Positions 44,443-54,237 are shown, numbered from the stretch's first letter. The stretch: DNA of 64,000 nt from Pseudorhodobacter ferrugineus DSM 5888 (GCF_000420745.1 NZ_ATVN01000007.1:1-64000); one strand, 5' to 3'. The notes: a model not told the origin generated them from the sequence alone. Program-made: numbers and translations.

Positions 44443-45999
44443 ATGACACATCATGAACGCCTCCTCATCATCGACTTCGGCTCTCAGGTCACGCAGCTTA
44501 TCGCGCGCCGCCTGCGCGAACTGAACGTCTATTGCGAAATCCACCCCTTCAATAAGGTGACCGATGCTTTCTTGGCCGATTTCGCGCCAAAAGCTGTGAT
44601 CCTGTCGGGTGGGCCTGCCTCGGTTTTTGCCGATGGCGCGCCAATGCCACCAACCACCGTGTTCACCCTCGGCGTCCCGGTCCTTGGCATCTGCTACGGC
44701 CAACAGGTCATGATGCATTGCTTGGGCGGTCATGTAGAACGCGGCCACGGCACCGCCGAATTTGGCCGCGCCTTTGTGACGCCCACAGCCGAAAAACTCT
44801 CCATCCTAAACGGCTGGTTCGAAACCGACCGCGAACAGGTCTGGATGTCGCACGGCGATCATGTGTCGCGCCTTGCCCCCGGTTTTGCGGTCTACGGCAC
44901 CTCGCCCAACGCCCCCTTCGCCATCACCGCCGATGTGTCGCGCAATTTCTACGCCGTGCAGTTTCACCCCGAGGTGCACCACACCCCGAACGGCGCAAAG
45001 CTCTATGAAAACTTTGTCCGCCTCGCAGGCTTTACCGGCGACTGGACGATGGAGGCCTACCGCGACCAGGCCATCGCCGCTATCCGCGCCCAAGTCGGCG
45101 ACAAGCGCGTCATCTGCGGCCTTTCGGGCGGCGTTGACAGCTCCGTCACCGCGATGCTGCTGCACGAGGCAATCGGCGATCAGCTCACCTGCGTTTTCGT
45201 CGATCACGGGCTCTTGCGTCAGAACGAGGCTGCCGAAGTCGTCGCCATGTTCCGCGACAATTATAACCTGAACCTGATCCACGCCGACGAATCCGAGCTG
45301 TTCTTGGGCAAGCTCGAAGGCGTGTCCGACCCCGAAACCAAGCGCAAAATCATCGGCGGTCTGTTCATCGACGTATTCCAGAAATACGCCAACGGCATTG
45401 AGGGCGCGGAATTTCTGGCCCAAGGCACGCTTTACCCCGATGTGATCGAATCCGTCTCCTTCTCCGGCGGCCCGTCCGTCACGATCAAATCCCACCACAA
45501 TGTCGGCGGCTTGCCCGAAAAGATGGGGTTGAAACTGGTCGAACCCCTGCGCGAATTGTTCAAGGATGAGGTCCGCGTTTTGGGCCGCGAATTGGGCCTG
45601 CCCGCCAGCTTTATCGGTCGCCACCCCTTTCCCGGCCCCGGTCTGGCGATCCGTTGCCCCGGCGAGATTACCCGCGAAAAGCTGGAAATCCTGAAAAAGG
45701 CCGATGCCGTTTATATCGACCAAATCCGCAAACACGGGCTGTATGATGAGATTTGGCAAGCCTTCGTCGCCATTCTGCCCGTCCGTACCGTCGGCGTGAT
45801 GGGCGATGGGCGCACCTATGATTTCGCCTGCGCCTTGCGTGCGGTCACTTCCGTTGACGGCATGACCGCCGATTATTACCCCTTCACCCATGACTTCCTT
45901 GGTGAAACCGCAACGCGGATTATCAATGAAGTTCAAGGGATTAACCGCGTAACTTACGACATCACATCAAAACCCCCCGGCACGATTGAATGGGAGTGA
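44443..45999 (+). CDS. guaA: GMP synthase (glutamine-hydrolysing)
   Basis: The enzyme converts XMP to GMP using glutamine and ATP. The 518 residues contain the class I amidotransferase domain (catalytic Cys84 in GICYGQQ, His and Glu in QFHPEVHH), the ATP-pyrophosphatase domain with P-loop GLSGGVDSS, and the C-terminal dimerisation domain ending GTIEWE. Length is standard. It is single and divergent from the mttB-family gene, with an extended GC-rich hairpin after the stop. No purine riboswitch is visible in its leader. Confidence 0.97.
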   Translation: MTHHERLLIIDFGSQVTQLIARRLRELNVYCEIHPFNKVTDAFLADFAPKAVILSGGPASVFADGAPMPPTTVFTLGVPVLGICYGQQVMMHCLGGHVERGHGTAEFGRAFVTPTAEKLSILNGWFETDREQVWMSHGDHVSRLAPGFAVYGTSPNAPFAITADVSRNFYAVQFHPEVHHTPNGAKLYENFVRLAGFTGDWTMEAYRDQAIAAIRAQVGDKRVICGLSGGVDSSVTAMLLHEAIGDQLTCVFVDHGLLRQNEAAEVVAMFRDNYNLNLIHADESELFLGKLEGVSDPETKRKIIGGLFIDVFQKYANGIEGAEFLAQGTLYPDVIESVSFSGGPSVTIKSHHNVGGLPEKMGLKLVEPLRELFKDEVRVLGRELGLPASFIGRHPFPGPGLAIRCPGEITREKLEILKKADAVYIDQIRKHGLYDEIWQAFVAILPVRTVGVMGDGRTYDFACALRAVTSVDGMTADYYPFTHDFLGETATRIINEVQGINRVTYDITSKPPGTIEWE

Positions 46000-46039
46000 T
46001 TTCGGACTCGGCCCGATAGGGCGGGCCCGAAACAACGGT

Positions 46040-47605
46040 TCACCGGCTTTTGAACAACGATCCCAAAACCCCGCGAATAATCGCCTGCCCGCTCTTGCTG
46101 CCCAATTGCCGCGCAAATGACTTGGCAAAGGCCTCGCCCACAGAATCCCCCCCGCCGCTTTTGCGCGCCGCAGGCCGTGGTGCCGCCTTGCCCCCGTCAT
46201 AGCGCCGCGCCGAATTGAACTCGCGCGCGTCGATCTGGAACTCTTTGGCGTCCAGCTTGGCTTTGGCTTCGGCGGCCTCTGCGTCTGCCGCCTCTTTCGC
46301 CGCTGCTTCGGCCCGCACGGCCAAACGCTCAAAGGCCGAATCGCGGTCCAGCAGCGTCTCGTACTTGCCCGCAAACGGCGATCCCGCCATTAACATCGCC
46401 CGCGTGCCGATATCAATCGGCCCCAACTGGCTGCTTGGCGGGCGCACCAAGGTCCGCTCCACTACCCCCGGGATCCCCTTATCTTCCAAAAATGAGGTCA
46501 CAGCCTCACCCGTGCCCACTTCTTTGATCGCGTCTTCGGTCGAAAAACGCGGGTTTTCACGGTAGGTCTGGGCGGCCAGCCGCAAATCCTTTTGGTCGCG
46601 CGGCGTGAACACCCGCAGCGCATGCTGCACGCGGTTGCCCAACTGCGCCAAAACATCATCCGGCACGTCGGCAGGCTTTTGCGTGATGAAATAAATCCCC
46701 ACACCTTTGGACCGGATCAGGCGCACAACCTGCTCCACCTTATCCACCAACGCTTTGGGTGCGCCATCAAACAGCAAATGCGCCTCGTCAAAGAAAAACA
46801 CCAGCTTGGGCTTGTCTGGGTTGCCCACTTCCGGCAACTCCTCAAACAACTCTGACAACAGCCACAACAAGAACGTCGAATAAAGCCGCGGCGCGCCCAT
46901 CAACTGATCGGCCGCCAAAATATTGATCCGCCCGCGCCCGTCAGGGTCCACCCGCATCATATCGGCCAATTCCAACGCAGGCTCGCCAAACAGGTTCTCA
47001 CCGCCTTGATTTTCCAGCACCAGCAAACGGCGCTGAATGGCCCCGATCGAACTGCCCGATACCAACCCATAAGTCGTGCTGATCGTCGTCGCATTCTCGG
47101 CAATAAACGTCAGCATCGCGCGCAGATCTTTCAGATCATACATCGGCAGGCCTTCGTCATCGGCAATGCGGAACGCCACGTTCATCACGCCTTCTTGCGG
47201 CTCCGTCAGCTCTAACAGGCGTGACAACAACAAAGGCCCCATCTCGGCCACGGTCGTGCGCACAGGGTGGCCTTGCTTGCCATAAAGATCCCAAAAGGTC
47301 ACCGGATAAGACCCGTATTTCAAATCCATCCCAATGGTCGCCGACCGCTTCATAAACGCCGCATGCAGCTTGTGGCTTTCAGATCCCGGCAAGGCGATGC
47401 CCGACAAATCGCCTTTGACGTCCGACATGAACACCGGCACGCCTGCCGCCGAAAACCCTTCGGCCAAAATCTGCAAGGTTACGGTTTTGCCCGTCCCCGT
47501 CGCCCCCGCAATCAACCCGTGCCGGTTGCCATAACCCAGCAACAAATCTTGCGGCGCGCTGTACCCTTCGCCACCGCCGCCTACAAAAATACGATCTTCA
47601 CCCAT
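46040..47605 (-). CDS. HerA-like ATPase, DUF853/YjgR family
   Basis: The 521-residue FtsK/HerA-superfamily ATPase has Walker A GATGTGKT (34-41), Walker B KLVFFFDEAHLLF, a sensor region GVGIYFITQKPADVPDDVLAQLGNRVQHALRVF and an Ala/Lys-rich linker (440-475) before a glycine-rich C-terminus ending in a short helix (IIRGVLGSLFKSR). E. coli YjgR is of the same family; its role is unknown. No NurA nuclease, Sir2 or restriction gene is adjacent, so the HerA-defence association is not supported here. Confidence 0.88.
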   Translation of the reverse strand: MGEDRIFVGGGGEGYSAPQDLLLGYGNRHGLIAGATGTGKTVTLQILAEGFSAAGVPVFMSDVKGDLSGIALPGSESHKLHAAFMKRSATIGMDLKYGSYPVTFWDLYGKQGHPVRTTVAEMGPLLLSRLLELTEPQEGVMNVAFRIADDEGLPMYDLKDLRAMLTFIAENATTISTTYGLVSGSSIGAIQRRLLVLENQGGENLFGEPALELADMMRVDPDGRGRINILAADQLMGAPRLYSTFLLWLLSELFEELPEVGNPDKPKLVFFFDEAHLLFDGAPKALVDKVEQVVRLIRSKGVGIYFITQKPADVPDDVLAQLGNRVQHALRVFTPRDQKDLRLAAQTYRENPRFSTEDAIKEVGTGEAVTSFLEDKGIPGVVERTLVRPPSSQLGPIDIGTRAMLMAGSPFAGKYETLLDRDSAFERLAVRAEAAAKEAADAEAAEAKAKLDAKEFQIDAREFNSARRYDGGKAAPRPAARKSGGGDSVGEAFAKSFARQLGSKSGQAIIRGVLGSLFKSR

Positions 47606-48119
47606 ACCGAAACGCCCTTTTCAACCTATAATTGCAAGCCCTGCAACCGGTGCTCATACTAGATAAAATACAAGGTTACCCGTTCAGTGCCAGAGTCGTT
47701 CTTGCTATTCGCCCCGCCTCAGCCCGATTTTTCACCCTACCTCACTCAAATCCAGCCGCCCCATTGAAAAGAAAGGATTTTTTATCTAACGCGCGCCCCG
47801 TTGCGCATACGATTTCCTGTTGACGCCCAAGGATTTAGGCCTTAGCGTCCATTTTCATAACGTCGGCCAGTCCGACAGGGAGCAAAAAAATTCAAAAATA
47901 GGGCCGGTTCGCCGGCCCTTACCTTTGTAAAAGACCCAACTCTTTTCAATGACACATCATATCTCCTTTTTCCACCGATTGCGGTTTTTGGTCCCTGTTT
48001 CAATCTTGTCGGCCATGCGCGACAATCCGCCTCTCCGTCCAGCGGAACTGTGCTTTTGGGACCTGACTTCCCGCGCCGATCATGTTAAATCCCGCCCAAA
48101 CAACGAAGGACCGAACCAA
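47606..48119. other. Long intergenic region with hairpins, no clear gene
   Basis: This region of about 510 bases lies between divergent genes. It holds a possible -35 TTGACG near 47820, a small GTCGG/CCGAC hairpin, and at 47901-47918 GGGCCGG-TTCG-CCGGCCC, a stable UUCG-type tetraloop stem. On the minus strand this stem is followed by TATTTTTG, a terminator-like arrangement, although no minus-strand gene ends there. The stretch 47949-48119 is open but is more likely the leader of the IalB-like gene. A small RNA is possible. Confidence 0.4.
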
Positions 48120-48773
48120 ATGCCCGTGACCAAATCCGCACAGCTTCTCGCAACCACCCTCTGCCTTTTGCTTGGCACAACGGCTTTTGCACAAGATACA
48201 ACCACGGCACCGGCGGCAGATGCGGCCACAGACGCCCCCGCTGCAGATGCCCCCGCGCCAGACTCCCCCGTACCAAACGCTCTATCAATGGGAACCGAAG
48301 CAGCCGCCGCCGATGGTGTCGGCTCATTATATACCGCAGCCTCCTTTGACAAATGGGAACAACGCTGCTTCAGAACCGAAGATGGCGCAGACCCTTGCGA
48401 GCTTTTTCAACTGCTGAAAGACGGTGATGAAAACCCAGTGGCCACGATCTCATTGTTCGGCTTGCCAGCTGGCGGCCAAGCCGTTACCGGCGCCACGATC
48501 ATTGTCCCTCTTGAAACCCTGCTGACGGCAGAACTTACAATGACCGTTGATGGTAGCAAAGCCCGCAAATACCCCTTTTCGTGGTGCGAACCAATGGGCT
48601 GCGTTGCCCGCGTCGGCTTTACCCAGGCCGAACTTGACGGTTTCAAAAAAGGAAATGAGGCAAAGCTCTCGATCGTGCCACTGATTGCCCCCGAAAAAAG
48701 GGTCGAATTGACCTTGTCACTCAAGGGCTTCACGGCCGGCTATGACGCTGTAAACGCAGCCAACGGCAACTAA
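48120..48773 (+). CDS. Invasion-associated locus B (IalB) family exported protein
   Basis: The 217-residue exported protein has a signal peptide (LLATTLCLLLGTTAFA, about 1-24), an Ala/Pro/Asp-rich linker (25-60) and an IalB-type domain with the hallmark Cys pair regions (WEQRCFRTEDGADPCELFQ, YPFSWCEPMGCVARVGFT). I start at ATG 48120 with AAGGA upstream and a good signal peptide, though the frame is open for 57 more codons. IalB proteins are common in Alphaproteobacteria and named after a Bartonella factor; here a periplasmic housekeeping role is more likely than invasion. Confidence 0.87.
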   Translation: MPVTKSAQLLATTLCLLLGTTAFAQDTTTAPAADAATDAPAADAPAPDSPVPNALSMGTEAAAADGVGSLYTAASFDKWEQRCFRTEDGADPCELFQLLKDGDENPVATISLFGLPAGGQAVTGATIIVPLETLLTAELTMTVDGSKARKYPFSWCEPMGCVARVGFTQAELDGFKKGNEAKLSIVPLIAPEKRVELTLSLKGFTAGYDAVNAANGN

Positions 48774-48893
48774 AGCGATTTGCCTTAAACCTGAATTGCA
48801 GACCGCTGCCTGAAATCAAAATTTCAACGCGTTATGCGATACGCTGTGTTTCAAGTTCGAGACGAAACACTTTATGCCAAGGCTCCAAAACCC

Positions 48894-48926
48894 AAAACGC
48901 CGCGCTTTACCCCAGCGCGGCGTTTT
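48894..48926. terminator. Bidirectional terminator after the IalB-like gene
   Basis: A perfect 13-bp stem AAAACGCCGCGCT/AGCGCGGCGTTTT with a TTACCCC loop. It lies 120 bases after the IalB stop and downstream of the converging KAS gene. Confidence 0.9.
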
Positions 48927-48938
48927 CATATCTACCAA

Positions 48939-49000
48939 ATTCTCTTTGACCCAAATAGCCTGAGGGGAATTGGCCCCAAGGTCAAGGGGGCAACGCCCCC
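48939..49000. repeat. Diverged copy H of the dispersed element with G5C hairpin
   Basis: A weak core (TCTTTG-ACC-CAAATAGCC then TGAGGGG) is followed by GGGGGC-AAC-GCCCCC (48986-49000), the same terminal module and 3-base loop size as copy B. The middle stem differs. It lies just after a terminator and before the end of the KAS gene. Confidence 0.45.
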
Positions 49001-49023
49001 GGCCCCATATCACGCCCGCCGCC

Positions 49024-50232
49024 TTACATCCGCCGCAGCGCCAACACCGCGTTCAACCCGCCAAAGGCAAAAGCGTTGGAAATCGCCGCCTCGACCCGCG
49101 CCTCACGTGCGACATTTGGCACCACATCCAGCGCACATTCGGGGTCCGGCTCTTGATAGCCAATGGTCGGCGCGATGATCCCGTCACGCAGCGCCATGAT
49201 GCAGGCCAGCAACTCCACCGCGCCCGTCCCGCCAATCAAATGCCCGTGCATCGCCTTTGTCGACGATATCATCACATGATCGGCTTGCGGCCCAAACACA
49301 TCGGCCACCGCCGCGCATTCGGTCTTGTCATTCGCCGCCGTGCCCGTGCCATGCGCGTTGATATAACCCACGTCAGATACGTTCAAACGCGCATCTTTCA
49401 ACGCCCCCGCAATCGCCCGCGCCGCCCCTTGCCGTGATGGCATCACAATATCGGCGGCATCCGACGTCATGGCAAAACCCACAACTTCCGCCAAAATCTC
49501 GGCTTTGCGTTTGCGGGCATGCTCCAACTCCTCAAACACAAACACCGCAGCCCCTTCACCCTGCACCATGCCGTTGCGGGTCAGGCTAAACGGACGGCAC
49601 GCATCCCTGGACATCACGCGCAGGCCTTCCCAAGCTTTGATCCCGCCAAAACACAGCATCGATTCCGACCCGCCCGTCACCATTGCGCGGCTCATCCCTG
49701 ACCGGATCATGTGAAAGGCTTGCCCCATCGCATGGTTGGAACTGGCGCAAGCCGTGGCCACCGTAAAGCTTGGCCCCCGCAGGTTAAACTCCATCGACAC
49801 ATGGCTAGCGGCCGCATTGTTCATCAGCTTTGGCACCACAAACGGATGCACGCGGTTCTTGCCGTCCGCATAAACCGCACGGTAATTCTCATCCCAGGTG
49901 TTCACGCCGCCGCCCGCCGTGCCCAGCACGACGCCTGCCTCATTGCCCAAACGCCCGTCAAAATTCAGCCCCGATTGCGCAATCGCCTGCCGCGCGGCAA
50001 CAAGCGTAAACTGGGTAAATTTATCAAACAAAACAATCTGCTGGCGGTTGAAATGCGCCTCGGGGTCCCAGCCATGAACTTGCCCTCCAATTTTGATCGA
50101 CAGGCGGTCAATATCGGGAATATCCAACGCCGTGATCCCACAGCGCCCCTCTTGAAACGCGGCCAACGTCCCCGCCACATCCTGCGCCAGCGCATTGACC
50201 GTGCCAGCGCCCGTGATAACAACCCGCTTCAT
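49024..50232 (-). CDS. Beta-ketoacyl-ACP synthase (KAS II / FabF-like), AcpXL-type locus
   Basis: This condensing enzyme of 402 residues extends acyl chains on ACP. The catalytic triad is complete: Cys162 in VATACASSNHA, His294 in NAHGTGT, His329 in TKAMHGHLIGG. It is shorter and more diverged than housekeeping FabF, and its start overlaps the stop of a dedicated ACP gene (ATGA), followed upstream by an LpxD homologue. This setting resembles the rhizobial genes for very-long-chain fatty acids of lipid A, so a dedicated envelope-lipid synthase is likely. The primary fatty-acid FabF is expected elsewhere. Confidence 0.9.
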   Translation of the reverse strand: MKRVVITGAGTVNALAQDVAGTLAAFQEGRCGITALDIPDIDRLSIKIGGQVHGWDPEAHFNRQQIVLFDKFTQFTLVAARQAIAQSGLNFDGRLGNEAGVVLGTAGGGVNTWDENYRAVYADGKNRVHPFVVPKLMNNAAASHVSMEFNLRGPSFTVATACASSNHAMGQAFHMIRSGMSRAMVTGGSESMLCFGGIKAWEGLRVMSRDACRPFSLTRNGMVQGEGAAVFVFEELEHARKRKAEILAEVVGFAMTSDAADIVMPSRQGAARAIAGALKDARLNVSDVGYINAHGTGTAANDKTECAAVADVFGPQADHVMISSTKAMHGHLIGGTGAVELLACIMALRDGIIAPTIGYQEPDPECALDVVPNVAREARVEAAISNAFAFGGLNAVLALRRM

Positions 50233-50495
50233 GCAGCTTGGCTGTCAATCAGCCCCTGCACCGCTGCCGCAATGCTGCCCACAGATGTCAAATCAAACCC
50301 GCCCTCTTGCGGCGCATTGGCGTTGAACGGGACCGATATATCAAACGTCTCTTCAATCGCGAAAATCGCCTCAACCACCCCAAGGCTATCCACCCCAAGG
50401 CTGTCCAGCGTGCTGTCCAATGTCACATCGGCCACATCCAGCCCCGCCTGCTCGGCCAAAATCGCGAGCACTTTATCCTCAACCGATGTCGTCAT
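50229..50495 (-). CDS. Acyl carrier protein (specialised, AcpXL-like)
   Basis: The 88-residue acidic four-helix ACP carries a phosphopantetheine attachment at Ser37 in GVDSLGVVE. The C-terminal half (AIFAIEETFDISVPFNANAPQEGG) departs from housekeeping AcpP and resembles special-purpose carriers such as AcpXL. It is coupled by overlap to the KAS gene and follows the LpxD homologue by 27 bases. The partner acyltransferase is not in the window. Confidence 0.88.
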   Translation of the reverse strand: MTTSVEDKVLAILAEQAGLDVADVTLDSTLDSLGVDSLGVVEAIFAIEETFDISVPFNANAPQEGGFDLTSVGSIAAAVQGLIDSQAA

Positions 50496-50522
50496 GACCC
50501 ACCTTTTCGTCCAACCGCATGA

Positions 50523-51593
50523 TCATCCTTTATCTGGGGTTTGTGACAGATTTTTCATCATCCGCGGCAATCTGCGCAAGGATTTTTGCATTTCCAGATG
50601 CGTCTCCATCTTCACCGCAGGATAGCCGAGCAAAACCCGACCCGCCGGAGCATTGGTGAAAATCTTGGTGCCGCCGCCTGCGATCACATCGTCGCCCACG
50701 AAAATATTGTCATTCACCCCGCATTGCCCCGCCAAAACCACACGGTTGCCAATCCGGCTGGATCCTGCAATCCCGACCTGTCCGCACAGCAAGCAATCAT
50801 TGCCGATCTGCACATTATGCCCGATATGCACAAGGTTATCCAACTTGGTCCCATCGCCGATAGATGTATCCCGAATGGTGCCCCGATCAATACAAGCATT
50901 CGCACCAATTTCTACATCATTCCCGATGGTTACAGCGCCTAGTGAATGTATTCTGGTCCAGCTTTGCGCGGCAAACCCATCCCTTTGACCCAGCGTTTCG
51001 CGGATCTCCTCGACCCCCGATTTTTCAGGCGTCACAAAGGAAAACCCATCCGCGCCGATGACAGCACCGGGTTGGCAGATGAACCTGTCGCCAATCACCA
51101 CGCGCGCCCCAATCCGCGCCCCTTGGCAGATCAACGCATCCGCCCCAATCCGCGCGCCCTCAGCGATGGAAACATGGCTCGCAATCCGCGCATTCGGGCC
51201 TATCACCACACCTGCACCAATCACCACAAAGGGTGCCACCGCGGCCCCCGCCCCAATCACCGCCGACGCGTCGACCACCGCCATCGCATGCACACCAGCC
51301 GCAATCACCGGCCCCGCGTCAAGAATCCTCGACAGCCCCGCCATCGCCAACCGTCCGCGCGGGGCAAAGATTGCCGCTTTCAATCCCAGCGCCTGCCAAT
51401 CCGCCCCTTGCCACAAAAGTGCTGCGACCGCCGCCCCTTGGGCAATTCCATCCGCATATTTCGGGTCCATCGCCAGCGCCAAATCCGCCGGCCCCGCCGA
51501 TGCGGGCTCGGACGCGGCTTCAATCACCACAGTCAAATCCCCTGCCGCCTGCGCGCCAAGAGCAACTGATATCTCTGCGATTGTATAGCCCAT
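50523..51593 (-). CDS. UDP-3-O-acyl-glucosamine N-acyltransferase (LpxD) homologue
   Basis: The 356-residue protein has a left-handed beta-helix built of hexapeptide repeats from about 100 to 300 ([35 protein letters not shown]) with an N-terminal LpxD-like uridine-binding domain and a C-terminal helix. The catalytic histidine is His259 in LVHIGHN. It transfers a 3-hydroxyacyl chain from ACP to UDP-3-O-acyl-glucosamine in lipid A synthesis. The usual lpxD neighbours (bamA, fabZ, lpxA) are absent here; instead it heads an ACP-KAS unit, so it may be a second, dedicated copy. Symbol left open for that reason. Confidence 0.88.
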   Translation of the reverse strand: MGYTIAEISVALGAQAAGDLTVVIEAASEPASAGPADLALAMDPKYADGIAQGAAVAALLWQGADWQALGLKAAIFAPRGRLAMAGLSRILDAGPVIAAGVHAMAVVDASAVIGAGAAVAPFVVIGAGVVIGPNARIASHVSIAEGARIGADALICQGARIGARVVIGDRFICQPGAVIGADGFSFVTPEKSGVEEIRETLGQRDGFAAQSWTRIHSLGAVTIGNDVEIGANACIDRGTIRDTSIGDGTKLDNLVHIGHNVQIGNDCLLCGQVGIAGSSRIGNRVVLAGQCGVNDNIFVGDDVIAGGGTKIFTNAPAGRVLLGYPAVKMETHLEMQKSLRRLPRMMKNLSQTPDKG

Positions 51594-51639
51594 GATCCGG
51601 CCTCCTTACTTGGGCAAACCGCCCCCGTTCTGTAAGGAT

Positions 51640-53295
51640 TTAGCCTTGATCCTGCGCCAGCACCACCCCAGCCTCGGTCAACGCGCGGAAAATCGCAGCG
51701 TCACGGTCGTATATATCACGGCGATACTCGATCCGCCCTGTGGCGGCAGGATATGCCGTGAAATACACCAGATGCACAGGCAGCGGCACATCCAGTTTTA
51801 CATTCGTCTCACGCCCCGTGTTCAGGTGCGATGTAAACAGCCCCACCGGGTCATCCGATTGCGCCGCCAGCAGCGCATAGGCAAAGTCAAAGGGGTCGCC
51901 AAGACGGATACAGCCGTGGCTGAACGCCCGAACCTCACGCGCGAATAGTGATTTGGACGGGGTGTCGTGCAAATAGATATTGTAGGGATTGGGGAACATA
52001 AACTTTACCAACCCCAAGGCGTTGGCATCTGATGGCGGCTGCTTCATCGCAAAGGGAAAGGTGCGCGCGGTGTAGGCGGCAAAATTGATCGCACTGCGCG
52101 GCACAACCCGGCCCCGGCTGTCGATAATCTTCAAATGCCCTGCGGCATTCGGATTGCGCTGCATCATGGGCAAATATTCTTTGGTGGTGATCGACCGGGG
52201 AATGTTCCACGTCGGGTTAATCGCCATATACTCCATTTCGTCCGAAAACTCGGGCGTCTGACGGTCGGCACCCAAGGCGCCAATCACCGACCGCGTGCTA
52301 AAGGTGACACGGCCATGGTCCACGATCTTGGCCGTGAAATCAGTCAGGTTCACCCAGATATGGCGCGGCCCGCGTTCTATATTCATCCAGCGTTCGCGTT
52401 CCATCGCCACGACAACCGCTTCCAACCGCTTTTGCGGCCCGATATTCAGCTGCTCGATTGTACTGGCCCCCGCAACGCCGTCCGCTTCCAGCCCCATATC
52501 GGTCTGAAACGCCTGAACCGCCTTTTGGATGGTGCCGTCATAGCTGGCCGTGACCGAGCGCGGCAAATAACGCAGCGCCACTAAACGGTCGCGCAGTTGA
52601 ATAAGCGCTGGCCCCGTTGCCCCCGGCTTTAACGATGTCGCCGCAATCTTTGGCCCCCATCCCCCTGCCGCGACATCCTGTTCCAGCTCAAACTTTGCAC
52701 GCATCATCTGGGCATAGGCATGGGTGCGGGGTGGCAAGGTCTTTAAAAACGCTATCGGCTCCCCCCCCACAAAGGCATCAAGATTCGCGCGGCGGTCGCG
52801 CAACGGCACCTCGCGTTTGATCAGCGGAATAACCTTGCCCGGGGTCAACGCGCCGGTTTGCACATCATGCGCATAATCCAGCAGCGCGCGGGTCATCATC
52901 ACATCCAGCCGCCCACGGTCGCCTTCGGTTCGCGCCGCTTTTGACGCCGCAATCAACGCGGTCGGATCATAGCGATTTGTTGGCAAACCATGCGACCGCG
53001 CCCCCGCAAGCGCCGACAAAAGCGCCGAGCGTCGGGCCTCTTGTCCCTCGCCCGTCCAGATCGGCGCATAGCCGGTGTCGCGGTAAAATCCTGCCATCGC
53101 TTCGTCGTCAGATGCCGCAGCAGCAATCGACTGACCAAAGGCGCTTACCTCTTTCGATATCGAAAAAGAGATCTTGGTTTCTGCCAACGCGGGCGACATC
53201 GCAGCCCCGCACAGAACGGCGGACAACACCAATGGCCCGGTTTGAAAACAAAAACGATTGCCTGAAAAAGGCTTTCGCGGGAATGATTTGAACAT
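51640..53295 (-). CDS. L,D-transpeptidase, YcbB/LdtD type
   Basis: The enzyme forms 3-3 cross-links in peptidoglycan. The 551-residue protein has a signal peptide (about 1-37), a scaffold domain, a peptidoglycan-binding domain (about 220-290: IQKAVQAFQTDMGLEADGVAG) and a YkuD catalytic domain with the signature FSHGCIRLGDP, nucleophile Cys462. The ATG at 53295 gives a normal signal sequence; an in-frame ATG 20 codons earlier would bury it. The gene is divergent from a MepK-like endopeptidase, which cuts such links, matching the neighbouring ldtD-mepK pair of E. coli. Confidence 0.92.
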   Translation of the reverse strand: MFKSFPRKPFSGNRFCFQTGPLVLSAVLCGAAMSPALAETKISFSISKEVSAFGQSIAAAASDDEAMAGFYRDTGYAPIWTGEGQEARRSALLSALAGARSHGLPTNRYDPTALIAASKAARTEGDRGRLDVMMTRALLDYAHDVQTGALTPGKVIPLIKREVPLRDRRANLDAFVGGEPIAFLKTLPPRTHAYAQMMRAKFELEQDVAAGGWGPKIAATSLKPGATGPALIQLRDRLVALRYLPRSVTASYDGTIQKAVQAFQTDMGLEADGVAGASTIEQLNIGPQKRLEAVVVAMERERWMNIERGPRHIWVNLTDFTAKIVDHGRVTFSTRSVIGALGADRQTPEFSDEMEYMAINPTWNIPRSITTKEYLPMMQRNPNAAGHLKIIDSRGRVVPRSAINFAAYTARTFPFAMKQPPSDANALGLVKFMFPNPYNIYLHDTPSKSLFAREVRAFSHGCIRLGDPFDFAYALLAAQSDDPVGLFTSHLNTGRETNVKLDVPLPVHLVYFTAYPAATGRIEYRRDIYDRDAAIFRALTEAGVVLAQDQG

Positions 53296-53601
53296 GTTAA
53301 CCCCAAGCAGCAGCGTAATTCCATCCAGAGTCACCAATATGATGTGGCTGTCCACTCACATCCCCGTAGCAAGGGGAAAAACTGTCGCATTCCCGCCACA
53401 TGGCATTATTTTGCCACAGTTTTAACGACCTCGATCCCTTTTAAGCAAATTTTTGCCTATTGAGGTTGATCCTGTCACCTGCGGCAAATCTTCACTTGGG
53501 TTGCGATTCGTCCTGTGCCATAAGACAAGGGCACTTGGGGAAAGTAGCAGTAAAGACCGCCACAAGGTGGTAGAATACCAGCGACGGGACAGGCGCTTAT
53601 A

Positions 53602-54168
53602 ATGACCGATACGACAATGACGATCTCGCGACGTGGGCTCCTTGGTGCATTTGCAGCAACGGCTTTGATTGCAACACCAACGTATAGCAACGCGTTTGGG
53701 TTTCTTCGTGGCGCAGGCGACATTCGCCGCATCCGCATGTACTCGGGCCGTACTGGCGAAAGCATTGACACGATTTATTGGGTTGATGGCGATTATATCA
53801 AAGACGCCCTGAAAGAGATCAACCATTTCATGCGCGACTGGCGGACGGGTACGTCAACCAACATCGATGCGCGGACCGTGGATATCATGGCAGCGTCGCA
53901 CCGTCTTATGGATGTGTCGGAACCTTACATGATGCTGTCGGGCTATCGCAGCCCACAAACCAACGCCATGTTGCGCGGCAAATCGCGCGGCGTGGCCAAA
54001 AATTCGCTGCATATGCGCGGTCAAGCCGCTGATCTGCGGTTGAAATCGCGGTCCATTGGCCAGATGTCCAAAGCAGCGTCCGCCTGTGCTTCGGGTGGCG
54101 TGGGCAGCTACAGCCGTTCCAACTTTGTTCATATGGATTGCGGCCCTGTCCGCACCTGGCGTGGCTGA
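53602..54168 (+). CDS. DUF882/YcbK (MepK-like) murein endopeptidase, Tat-exported
   Basis: The 188-residue peptidase M15A-type protein has a twin-arginine signal (ISRRGLLGAFAATALIA). Zinc ligands match E. coli MepK: His137 and Asp144 in SLHMRGQAADL, and His177 in FVHMDCG. MepK cleaves 3-3 cross-links made by L,D-transpeptidases. The divergent neighbour is such a transpeptidase, so both probably remodel the same bonds. The start at 53602 lacks a clear ribosome-binding site; an in-frame ATG five codons later is possible. Confidence 0.9.
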   Translation: MTDTTMTISRRGLLGAFAATALIATPTYSNAFGFLRGAGDIRRIRMYSGRTGESIDTIYWVDGDYIKDALKEINHFMRDWRTGTSTNIDARTVDIMAASHRLMDVSEPYMMLSGYRSPQTNAMLRGKSRGVAKNSLHMRGQAADLRLKSRSIGQMSKAASACASGGVGSYSRSNFVHMDCGPVRTWRG

Positions 54169-54190
54169 TAAACCACTGATACGGCATTAA

Positions 54191-54214
54191 AAAAGGCACC
54201 CTAGGGTGCCTTTT
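54191..54214. terminator. Bidirectional terminator between mepK-like gene and rlmE
   Basis: A perfect palindrome AAAAGGCACC-CTAG-GGTGCCTTTT lies 23 bases after the endopeptidase stop, with A- and T-runs on each side, serving both converging genes. Confidence 0.92.
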
Positions 54215-54237
54215 GTCATTTCAGTCTGGCGCTAAAC

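Noticed and set aside
46040-47605. HerA-like ATPase as part of an anti-phage system
   Set aside because: HerA pairs with NurA, Sir2 or nuclease genes in defence islands. Here the neighbours are guaA and an IalB-like gene, and the sequence fits the housekeeping DUF853/YjgR branch.
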